Of a stretch of 64,000 nucleotides of DNA, positions 1 to 8,436 are shown piece after piece (the stretch's first letter is position 1; each line of letters starts with the position of its first letter). Source of the DNA: Drosophila persimilis (lineage: Eukaryota > Arthropoda > Insecta > Diptera > Drosophilidae); assembly GCF_003286085.1 (NCBI RefSeq), contig NW_020825313.1, positions 4,216,001 through 4,280,000 on the forward strand, read 5' to 3'. A program made the position numbers and the translations under genes. The notes under the pieces were generated by a model. That model was not told the origin of the DNA and ran no database searches. It was given only the letters and a program-made list of their open reading frames with translations.

Positions 1-95
1 AAAAACTCTTATCCTAGAGACGCAGCGTAGAGAATACCCCGAGGAGTACCGCTGCCTAAGCGGTAAGCGGCCAACGCCACGGTTCTATCCTGAAC

Positions 96-1391
96 ATGAA
101 CCCTTTCCTAGACCGCCATGGGTTGATCAGAGCATGCGGCCGTATCGCAGGCTTTGAAGTGCTAAGATACGACGAACGACATCCAATCATTCTCCCATAT
201 AATTGTCGATTGTCTCGCCTTCTCGCGCAATTTACACACCGGATAATTCTTCATGGCGGCAACCAATTGATGGTGCGCCTCATTCGATCAAAGTATTGGA
301 TTCCAAAGGTTCAAAGGCTTATGAAGGGGTTTGTGAATTCCTGCAAGGTCTGCGTGATTCACAAAAGGAGGTTGCAAACCCAAATGATGGGAGATCTTCC
401 AACCGAGCGGTCGTCCTTTTCCAGACCGTTTACGCATACAGGGATTGATTACGCGGGTCCTTTCGAAATACGGAACTATACAGGGAGAGCATGTCTGATC
501 ACGAAGGGGTATGTGTGCGTATTCGTGTGCTTTTCCACAAAGGCGATACATTTAGAACCCACGTCCGACCTCACCACCGAAAAATTTCTCGCCGCTTTCG
601 CTCGGTTCGTCGCAAGGCGCGGATGTCCACAGCGTATCCATTCAGATAATGGAAAAACTTTCGTTGGTGCAGCAACCCTGCTTTCCAGTGACTTCCTTGA
701 CGCGTTTAAGGACTCGGTGACTGATGCGTATAGCCATCAGCGGGTTTCGTGGCGCTTCATCCCACCAGGAGCTCCACATATGGGAGGTCTATCGGAAGCC
801 GGAGTGAAGAGTTTCAAAACTCTCTTCTACAAGGCCACGTCCACTCGGAGGTATACGTTTGAGGAGCTTACTACGCTGCTCGCGAAGATTGAAGCGTGCC
901 TCAATTCCAGGCCGCTCTCACCGATGTCCGATGATCCGACGGAGCTGCTAGCCCTCACTCCCGGGCACTTCCTTATTGGGGGACCCTTAATGAGTACGGC
1001 CGAGCCCGAAATAAAGGGGAACCTTAATTCGATCGTCAATCGGTGGCAGCATTTGAAGGCCCTCAACCAACAGTTCTATCAAAGGTGGAAGGAGGAATAC
1101 CTCAAGCAGCTCCACAAGCGGACTAAGTGGCAGACGCCGACGCCAAATCTGCAGGTTGGCGATATGGTGGACATCAAAGAGGATAACCTGCCGTCCAACG
1201 AATGGCGGCTCGGAAGGATAACTTCCGTGTATCCCGGTGCCGACGACAGGGTCCGTGTGGTGGATATCCTTACTGCCCGCGGTACCCTCAAGAGACCGGT
1301 TGTAAAGGTCGTTCTCCTGCCAGTAGAACCCCGTAGTTCCATTCAACAATACCGTGAATGTGCACTTGTCCCATTCACAGCTCCGCACTAA
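96..1391 (+). CDS. BEL/Pao Pol C-terminal part: integrase and C-terminal domain
   Basis: This is the end of a retrotransposon polyprotein; integrase inserts the cDNA copy into host DNA. The PFLDRHGLIR motif that precedes BEL integrases opens the frame. A zinc-binding HHCC segment follows, with CKVC at about residues 83-86. The catalytic core has Asp in GIDYAGP, Asp in HSDNGK and Glu in GLSEAG, so the DDE triad is complete. Residues from about 240 form the BEL C-terminal domain, with LNSRPLSPMS, LTPGHFLIG and VKEDNLP-type (here IKEDNLPSNEW) blocks. The first ATG is not a true start: pol sequence continues upstream in another frame, so one frameshift separates it from the rest. It ends 48 bases before the next ORF on the same strand. 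Confidence 0.9.
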   Translation: MNPFLDRHGLIRACGRIAGFEVLRYDERHPIILPYNCRLSRLLAQFTHRIILHGGNQLMVRLIRSKYWIPKVQRLMKGFVNSCKVCVIHKRRLQTQMMGDLPTERSSFSRPFTHTGIDYAGPFEIRNYTGRACLITKGYVCVFVCFSTKAIHLEPTSDLTTEKFLAAFARFVARRGCPQRIHSDNGKTFVGAATLLSSDFLDAFKDSVTDAYSHQRVSWRFIPPGAPHMGGLSEAGVKSFKTLFYKATSTRRYTFEELTTLLAKIEACLNSRPLSPMSDDPTELLALTPGHFLIGGPLMSTAEPEIKGNLNSIVNRWQHLKALNQQFYQRWKEEYLKQLHKRTKWQTPTPNLQVGDMVDIKEDNLPSNEWRLGRITSVYPGADDRVRVVDILTARGTLKRPVVKVVLLPVEPRSSIQQYRECALVPFTAPH

Positions 1392-1439
1392 TACTTCTTC
1401 GACTTCTCTATTCCATCCTAGTTCCATCCTCATCCAGAC

Positions 1440-2425
1440 ATGGCCCCACGGATCCGCGCCAGCCGCACCACGGTGAGCCGTCGTGATCGAGGGATCAACT
1501 CGTACCGTTGCCGGGTCTGCCGAGGAGTTCATCCGCTGCGGACCTGTCACCATTTCCTTCACCTGAGCCCTGAGAAGAGACTCCGAGCTGTCCTCGTTAA
1601 CAAATATTGCGGGAACTGCCTGGCCCACCAACACTCCGGCCAGGATTGTCGCAGTGGCGGGCTGTGCTGGGTGTGTGGCAAAAACCACCACACTCTACTC
1701 CACATACCCTCGTCTCGTCGTCTAGTCCGCTCGGTCTCAGGAGCATCGTCGCCACCTACAGCGCCCCACGTTGAGCGCCGTCCTTGGCGTCCAGCCCGCT
1801 CGGCCTCAGGAACATCGTCGCCATCTACAGCGCCCCACGTTGAACGCCGACCTCGGCGTGCAGCCCGCACAGCCTCGGCTGCATCGTCGTCATCCACGTC
1901 GGCCCACGCCGACCGCCGCCCTCGTCTCCCCGTGAGCCGCCCCGTGGCAGGGACCCCAGCACCATCCGTCGACTCACTTCTTCAACATCGAAGCCTCATC
2001 ATCCTCCCGACGGCGCTTGTGGTCTTGGATACGGGTTCCAAAAACTTCGAGACGGCGGCGCTCATCGACCCATGCACGCCGGTGAGCTGTATTGACGAAT
2101 CGTTGGCCAGCGCCTTCAAGTTGCCCACCACTTGTGTGGGGGGCGAGAAAGTGTGTACGGCGGTGATCCGCACCAAAATGGGCGTCTTCCAGTTGGAGAC
2201 GATGCTCAAGGTCCAGCCCCGTTTGCGCATCCGCACGCCTACCCGACAGCTGAGCGATTCCGTCCGGGCGCGTTTCGGTGACCTGAGGCTTGCCGATGAA
2301 CAGTTCCATCGACCGGCTACAATCTCGCTCATCTTGGGAGCAGATGTCTACCCGAAGGTGATCTGCCGGTGGCCCAGAGCACCGTTTTTGGATGGATCAT
2401 GTCGGGGGCGTGCACCCAGCCATAG
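1440..2425 (+). CDS. Post-pol accessory ORF: zinc knuckles plus retropepsin-like domain lacking the catalytic motif
   Basis: This ORF follows pol on the same strand and precedes the polypurine tract. Its N-terminus is basic, then comes a Cys/His-rich region (CRVCRGVHPLRTC, CGNCLAHQHSGQDC, CWVCGKNHHTLLH) like the Gag zinc knuckles of BEL elements. A 23-residue repeat follows three times. The C-terminal half resembles the BEL protease domain (DUF1758-like): a LADEQFHRPATISLILGADV stretch matches the usual LADP-F-P-IDLLLGAD block. Where BEL proteases have D-S-G or D-T-G, this protein has LIDPCTP, so it is probably not an active protease. The frame shifts near 2360; one other frame carries the expected end (VFGWIMSG) to a TAG at 2423-2425, while the shifted frame stays open into the LTR to 2594. 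I know similar uncharacterised Drosophila proteins but no function. Confidence 0.7.
1728..1934 (+). repeat. Three 69-bp in-frame tandem repeats inside the accessory ORF
   Basis: Units start at 1728, 1797 and 1866. Each is 69 bp and encodes 23 residues around the pattern SxSGxSSPxTAPHVERRP, rich in Ser, Pro and Arg. Units 1 and 2 are close copies; unit 3 is more diverged. The length is a multiple of three, so copy number can vary without breaking the frame. It forms a low-complexity linker between the zinc knuckles and the protease-like domain. Confidence 0.85.
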
Positions 2426-2453
2426 GCCACCCCATGATACTTTGCAATCCTGC

Positions 2454-2470
2454 AAGGGGGGGGGGGAGGA
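2454..2470 (+). promoter_or_regulatory. Polypurine tract of element 1
   Basis: An A/G-only run with eleven consecutive G residues (2456-2466) followed by AGGA ends exactly at the TGTTCA that opens the 3' LTR. This is the expected place and composition for the plus-strand primer of reverse transcription. Confidence 0.75.
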
Positions 2471-2691
2471 TGTTCAAGCCAGCAGTATACAGTTTCCGCG
2501 CACTGTGCCGGCTCCGCGCGCTCGGAGGGGCGCTCGGATCCACGATCCTCGATCCACACGGCGCTCACGGCAGAAAAAGCACCATAAGTGGTAGTTACGT
2601 TTTCACCCCCGCTGCAACCGGAACATACCGCGCGAATACCGAGAGAATAAACTGGAACCTACACCTCGCCGTTGGAAATTGAACCTCGATC
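2471..2691 (+). repeat. 3' LTR of element 1 (truncated)
   Basis: The LTR starts TGTTCAAGCCAGCAG. It shares blocks such as GCGCACTGTGCC, CGCTCGGAGGGGCGCTCGG and AGTTACGTTT with the reverse complement of 41680-41963, whose LTR starts TGTTCAGGCCAGCAG. The right end is unclear: a LINE fragment on the other strand begins near 2692. Confidence 0.65.
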
Positions 2692-3395
2692 CGCCCCCCT
2701 CCAAACATAAAATTTCTAGTCAGTCTAATAGGAATCGTGAAGTTTATGCGGCTCAACAGATCAGGGCTGTCTATGTCACCCCCGATCAAGTTATGCATAA
2801 ATATCACACCAAGCATTTTTCTACGCTTAACTAAGGATGGGAGGTTTACTAATAGTAGTCTTCTAGAGTAAGATGGGAGTCTTACACCCGCATCCCAGTT
2901 AAGGCCCCGTAGAGCAAAGAGTAAAAAGTTTTTCTGTACTGATTCTATACGGTCCTGGTGTACTTTGTACTGAGGGCACCATACACAGGAGCCGTATTCT
3001 AAGATCGGACGAACAAGCGAGGTATAGAGAGTCTTTGTTATATAGGGGTCGTCAAATTCCTTTGACCACCTCTTTATAAACCCAAGCACGCCCATGGCCT
3101 TATTTACTATGGTAGAAATGTGTTCGGAAAACTTTAACTTGGGATATAACATAACACCAAGCATCCACCAGGCTAATTCTCTCAAGAGAACAGCCAAATA
3201 GGGAGCTAACAAGGGGCTAGAACGATGAAATGTCATAACTTTGCATTTCGAGGCATTAAGGTGTAACAAGTTTGCACAACACCATGACTGAAAGCTATTG
3301 AGATCGGATTGCAAGCGAGAATGAAATGAAATGTCCTTGTACTGGACACAGAGTTTAACATCATCCGCATACATAAGTACTCGAGAGTATAAGTG
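2692..3395 (-). pseudogene. Non-LTR (CR1/Jockey-like) reverse transcriptase, C-terminal fragment
   Basis: The minus strand encodes the second half of a LINE reverse transcriptase. It starts just before the catalytic YADD box (LMYADDVKLC) and continues through LNASKCKVMTF, the SLVRPILEYGSCVW block and the thumb region ending near TRNFMFGG. The fingers and first palm half, the endonuclease and any ORF1 are absent. There is no poly-A tail: it stops against the LTR of element 1, so it is truncated at both ends. It is read in frame with an upstream gag fragment (see findings). The clade is uncertain; CR1 or a related Jockey-group family fits best. Confidence 0.75.
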
Positions 3396-4896
3396 TCTCG
3401 AGATACTTCTTATTTTCTGCGACCTAATAGGTAAAACTAAGTTTCTAAAACTATCTATTCTTCTATGCCAGTACAAAGGTTCCGCTACCTGAGCCAATTC
3501 GGGCATCTTTCCCTGTCCATCAGTACGATTCTCTGCTTCTAATCCTGCTTCGTCGGTTTTCGGTGTAGAACACCTGTCAGCTGACGAGTGTCTGATGGGT
3601 TCCCTTTCCCGTTTTTTTTGACACCTTTGGCAGGACGGTTTATAAGTATTTGGGATACCACAACCGTAGCAAAATATCTTCCGCTTCGCTGCACAGTCCT
3701 GGTATCTATGTCCCTCTTTCCGACAGTTCCAGCATACTAACGCCATTGCCCCTATTTCCTCATTGGCTTCCCCCTCTGAAAATTCAGTTGCCTCGTCACT
3801 GATCGCTTCCTCTACGAGCTCCGCGACTTGCTTTTTGAAAGGTCCTAGCTTTTGATATTCGTGCGTACGTTGCACCTCTTCCAAGAAACATTCTCTTTTT
3901 CTGCAGATGTCCCTCAACGTTTCGATCGAATTTATCGGAATATTTAAAATTTCGTGCTGGATCTCCGGCCGTAGATTTCGTCGAACAATTTCTATTAAGG
4001 TCTTGTCCGATAGCGGCTGATCTAGTCGGTCAGTAAGCTTCTGAATAGATTAAATAAATTCCTCAAACGACTCCTTTTCTTTTTGTTTCCTGTCTCTTAT
4101 CATTTGTCTAATATCAACGTCTGTTCGAGGGTCCCTGAAATGCTGAAATCGCACCACACCAACGGTCTTGTGGTACCGCCAGTAAAAGTCGGAAGCTTTG
4201 CCTTCAAACAATGTGTTTGCGTTTCCGCATAACAGGGCGAAATTCCCGTCAAGGGTTTGATGGGTGAGGGCCTCCACTCGATAAATAAAGCTGTCCACAT
4301 TTAGACCATCAGAAGCTCCATTGAACCGAAGTTTCCAATTATTCATAATGTGACCAACTTTATTTGGCCTTTGAGCCAAGTCTGTGCCAATGGACCTAGC
4401 TTTTGATCGCCGTGGTTGCGGAGATCCCATATCCTCATTTGCTCCCATCAGTCAGATGGGGGGTCGGTGGTTGCTGTGGTGCACCCACGTGAGATTCGAG
4501 GCTTGTGGTTATTAGGTTTGCCATCTTCTCTGTCAACTGTGACAATAGTTCGTTTTGCTTTTTCATAACCGCTGCGTTTATCTGTGCGGTCATGCTGCTC
4601 GAGCTTGTTGAAGGTTGATCTTTGAGTTGTGCCCTTGCATTCCCATCTTCTGAGGTTCCCTGCCCCGAACGCGTTCTTGAAGGTAACTGAACGGGTTGAA
4701 AAGACTTTGTGGCGATGCACTGAGTTTGACAAGTTGGGCAAGTGTTTATTGCCATAAAATGGGTCTTTATACAGGACTTGTGAAACTCATGGTTGCACTT
4801 TGTCACATATTTATCCGCTTCAGCTAGTTCCTACAAACATAAAGTGCACTTTGGAGGCGCATCCTCCGTTTCATCGTCGGATCTATCTAACCCCAT
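3390..4896 (-). pseudogene. Ty3/Gypsy Gag with N-terminal RING-H2 finger (decayed)
   Basis: The likely start is the ATG at 4896. The first ~60 residues contain a RING-H2-type cysteine/histidine array (CTLC, then CNHEFHKSC, then CPTC), interrupted by TAG at 4831-4833. A Ser/Gln-rich linker follows. After a frameshift near 4440, a capsid-like region (WKLRFNGASDGLNVDSFIYR) of the type seen in mdg3/Micropia-like elements continues through a TAA at 4050-4052. The nucleocapsid has one good CCHC knuckle (CWNCRKEGHRYQDC) and a second lacking the usual His (CYGCGIPNTYKPSC). No protease or RT follows; the frame runs straight into a LINE fragment at about 3390. It is a dead fragment with at least two stops and one frameshift. 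Functions are inferred from the family. Confidence 0.75.
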
Positions 4897-5822
4897 GTTG
4901 ATAAACAACCGACGTCGCGAATCTCAATGTTGGGCTAATGAAGTAGATAGTAGTTATTTTATAATAAAGATGTAAGATGTAAGGATATACATAGTTTTAA
5001 ATTTGATAATTGATAACAAAAAATATTTTTTTTTTTCGATAAGATAGCTCATAAAATTTACTGATTTCCGATATTTTAGCTCCCTGCAGCGGCCTAATTT
5101 TTGATCCATTCTGTCACCCTCATGCACGTGTAAGCAAAGAGAAAAAAAAAACACACACAAACTGAAATACTTGGGCATTCTGTCTCATAAGAACAGTGGA
5201 CAGTGCCAACTTCTAAAGTCACTCCGCCTGTTATCCATGCCATCCTCATCTTGACCTCCCAAGCACATCAATACTAGCTTTTACAAGACTCACTCACTTG
5301 TCCATCACCCATGGTCAGGCGTACCAAATTTAATCGACTAGCTTGCATTTCCTATGCGTTTGATATCGGACTTCCGTGGGCGAATCCATCACAATTATTT
5401 AGAAAAATGAGTTCGAGATTAACTACGATAGATGTGGCCACCGGTTAACTCCTTAGAGCCAATTCCGCTGTTTTCCGTATCACTTCACATAGCTGCCAAA
5501 ACTCATTGAAAATAGTTAGATCATTCAAACACACATCCGTCATGGTCAGGTAGAAGTCACTAAGAGGCCTCCCCCTGGAGTCCAATGCTTGATTAGGGAA
5601 TGAAATAAGAAGGAAATTAAGGAATAAGTTCAGCCACTTTGCTTTGGTGACACTAAGCAGTGCACATAACCGTCACTGATTTCTTTAATCTGAAAGGTTG
5701 ATCGTGAAATATGAAAGGAAATTAGTTGGCCATCAGTAATGAAAAGTGAGCCACACTCGTATAATGTACGTTGTGGCCCCACGTTGGGCCGCAAATATAT
5801 AAATGTTTATTATTATCATTGT
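4897..5822. other. No gene seen; probable remnants of element leader and flank
   Basis: The part next to 4896 is presumably 5' leader of the gag element, but I could not identify a PBS or LTR. The rest is AT-rich, without a recognisable coding, RNA or repeat structure. An ORF beginning at 5739 runs into the Ulysses-like LTR and looks like chance. Confidence 0.5.
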
Positions 5823-6240
5823 TGTAGTGGACAACGATTAGTAGGACTGATGTTTTCCTCAGAGGTCGACCAGCACGCTATCATTCCGGCTACTGGCTAC
5901 GGCTACGGCAAAAGGGTGGTGTTCTTTTTATTTGTCTATTCTGAGACCTACGATATTTATTTTTATATTAAAAGAGCGTGCAAGAAACTTAACGACATGT
6001 GCAAGTACAATTCCAGAACCGGAGAGAAACAAAACTTTTGGCCATTAGACTTCACTTACACATATGCACACGCACGGGACACGAACGGATCAAAAGTCGT
6101 CCTCAGCTGGAATGAAGGACCACGCCCACCCTTCCTTGGTCATAATCTGCCATCTTCCTCTATACTTTATGACCCTTTTCTTTAGGGCTCGCTACTACAG
6201 GGGCTGGGTATCGGAAATCAAGATCAACGTTTAAGGAGAC
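5823..6240 (-). repeat. Ulysses/Osvaldo-like long LTR, copy 1, left part
   Basis: This part matches 59629-60027 closely and is interrupted at 6240/6241 by another element; the rest resumes at 14674. The LTR starts TGTAGTGGACAACG here (TATAGTGG in copy 2) and ends CTTTACA at 16292. Without the insertion it is about 2.0 kb. No matching internal region adjoins it, so it is a probable solo LTR. It is listed on the minus strand because copy 2 adjoins a minus-strand pol. Confidence 0.75.
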
Positions 6241-6825
6241 TGTTAATGTGTGTGTGTGTGTGTGTAGGAAGCTGGGTTTCATACGGTACATAAACCGTCT
6301 ACAGTTTGGTCGTCGCAACTAGAACTTGAACCAGTTGGACTGCGGAGTGGGAGTGGGTATCCCACGGTGCGCAAGGGAGGATCTGAAGACACGGCGACAG
6401 CCTCTGATGATTGCGATGGAAGATGAGTGACAGGCAGTTATGGTACTGTTTCTGATACTGAGTTTTATTGAACAAATGCATCGCCTTATATAGCTAGCAG
6501 TGGTACTCTTATTCTATGGGAAGGAACGCACAGGCTCCTTGTGAGTGTATTTTTAGATTGGGTACACTTACTCTGTGCGGGGGTTACATTTCAGTGCATT
6601 TACTTAGGTACTTGGCAGCAATAAAGTAGATAGTTTATTGCTTGATCCCTTTTGGTGGGTTCGAGTTTACAAGTGCTATTGTCTATTCTTAGTTGCTAAT
6701 ATATTTTTCGTGTCGTCATATTCATTCACATGAAGTGAAATGGACAATTTTATTTATAAGTATTTGTGTATGAGATTGCACTGTATATTCCTAATATTCA
6801 TTAAATACATGTCTGTGGCTGAACA
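6241..6825 (-). repeat. 3' LTR of element 2
   Basis: It runs TGTTAATGTG to GGCTGAACA on the plus strand and matches 14074-14668. A (TG)n run near the left end differs in length and pattern from the other LTR. The minus-strand sequence just upstream of its inner edge (6826-6840) is G/A-rich (GGGAGAA), a plausible polypurine tract. Confidence 0.92.
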
Positions 6826-6939
6826 TTCTCCCGGCCGTTGAACTGGTGTTCAACTATCGCTCAAGTCGACGGCAAACCGGCGTGCAAGGGGTATAGGGGG
6901 TGATAACATGGCTGGATCGGGATTTGATGGCCTTGGTTT

Positions 6940-8436
6940 CTATAGTTGATACTTCTCCCGGAAAATGAAGGCAATGATCAATAGAATTAATATTGCTAGG
7001 GTTGCGTAAGCAGCGAGTTGATGGTGCTGCACGGTGGTGAGATGGTGTGGCAGCTCGTGATGATTGATGGTTGATAGTTGCTGGCGTAGATCATCAAGTT
7101 CTTGAAGAAAGTCTGATGTCTGGTTCTTCAGTTGCCACATTGGTGGCGAGGGTGATGTCTCCGGTGGGCTCACGTCACCAAACCGAGTGTAAGTCGATTT
7201 TACTTCGCTGATTGTAGTGCTGAAGGGGCTGATGCTTACTTCAGTATTGCGAGCAGTGCAACCAGGGGACATGGAGAGTAGACCAGTTCCTTCCACTGTT
7301 ATGGTTGACGGAACTCCGTTGCATACTGCTTGAAGTTTAGTTGTAGAATGCGTTGCGAAGATCCATTTATTTGGATGCTGAGTTTTTAGCCACACCGTGT
7401 CAGCCTTTGTGTGTGTTACCTGACACAGTGTTTCTGTTTTATTGTTAAACAGTTGAAACTCACAGCGATTGTCCACATTGAAGATCGTCTGATGGTCAAA
7501 GCAGATGAAGTCCTCGTTGTGTACTTTAAGACAACGTCGGAATTCCTCTTAGGTAGTGCCCATGAACTGGTCTCGGTGGATGTTCACAGTTACTATGGTG
7601 GTTCTAAGGTCAAATAGGCTCCAGCATGTTGAATCCCAAAACGGAGTTGGGATGATGCTGAAGAGTTCGAGCTGAGCTGTTGAGACCACCGGTAGCGTCA
7701 ACTTGAAGATGACGTGTTTTGCAGTCGGGGTTCCTTCGGCTCGCATGATTCTGTATAGTTGAATCACCTCTTTCGTTGCGACCGGCAGCATTTGATCTTG
7801 TGGCAAATGATCCCGTATCTGGTCTAGTTGGTCTCTTAGTTGCTCGGGAGACACCAGCGTGGGGCTTATTCCCCGATGATGAATACCGATTAGGACATCA
7901 GATATGTCGGACTACATTCGTTGGAGAGTTGTTGTAAGCAGGGTTAATTGTGCTATTAGTCCTAAGTACGCTTGAGTCAGATGATCGCTGTGATATAACC
8001 CTCTTTCTCGGTTGATAGTAGCCATATGCTGTTCCAAAATTTTTAGGCGATTATCAGTTGTTACTTTGTCTTTTCTGACTACGTTTATTGTCGCGTCGAC
8101 AATTGATGTTTGGTTTTGGAGCAGATGTAGTAGAAAGTCTTCATTGGTTTTCACTTTCTCAATTACTTGAGTCATCTCCTCTGCGTATTTTGCGTCGAGA
8201 ACACCAAAAAGACTGCTTGCTACATTTCCTATGATATCCAGAGGCGATCTGCGTTTTCGAGAGTTTTTCATTAAAACGCTTCCTGTTTGTAGCTCGTTAT
8301 ACACATGTTGAAAGTGTTGAACTATGGAGTTACATGCCGGAACATTTTTTAGTTCAGGGCACATGTATCGTACCTCTGAAATTCCGGCAGACATTAGTCC
8401 GCTGTGTGGGTGGCTCATCAATCTCCGTGGTGTCAC
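6940..8436 (-). pseudogene. env: Env-like (fusion protein type) region of element 2, broken
   Basis: Three open segments in different frames (8436-7912, 7854-7549, 7476-6940) follow the integrase and together cover an envelope-like protein. The first has a furin-type site (RKRR) followed by a hydrophobic, Gly/Ala/Ser-rich stretch and a coiled-coil-like region. This is the arrangement of insect errantivirus Env and baculovirus F proteins. The last has scattered Cys, NKT and NQT glycosylation sequons, and near its end a transmembrane segment (LAILILLIIAFIF) with a short basic tail. I do not see a clear signal peptide, and the part before the cleavage site is short. Frameshifts near 7855-7911 and 7477-7548 prevent a full product. 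Assignment rests on architecture, not on alignment. Confidence 0.65.

Larger units (their letters stand above)
1..2691 (+). mobile_element. BEL/Pao LTR retrotransposon, 3' half (element 1)
   Basis: In order this block holds the end of a BEL/Pao pol gene (integrase plus family-specific C-terminal domain), a separate ORF with zinc knuckles and a retropepsin-like fold, a G-rich polypurine tract and a 3' LTR that starts TGTTCAAGCC. The 5' half lies outside the window. Bases 2-95 read as pol in a different frame from the main ORF, so a frameshift lies near 96-110. The LTR resembles, in reverse complement, sequence ending at 41963, so a second fragment of the family is present. The right boundary near 2691 is estimated from where that similarity ends. 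Confidence 0.85.

Noticed and set aside
987-1691. 234-residue minus-strand frame
   Set aside because: Antisense of integrase C-terminus and the accessory ORF; no independent similarity or start context.
5739-6185. 148-residue plus-strand frame, partly conserved at 59656-60024
   Set aside because: Conservation comes from both lying in the Ulysses-like LTR; the frames differ between copies and start outside the LTR in copy 1.
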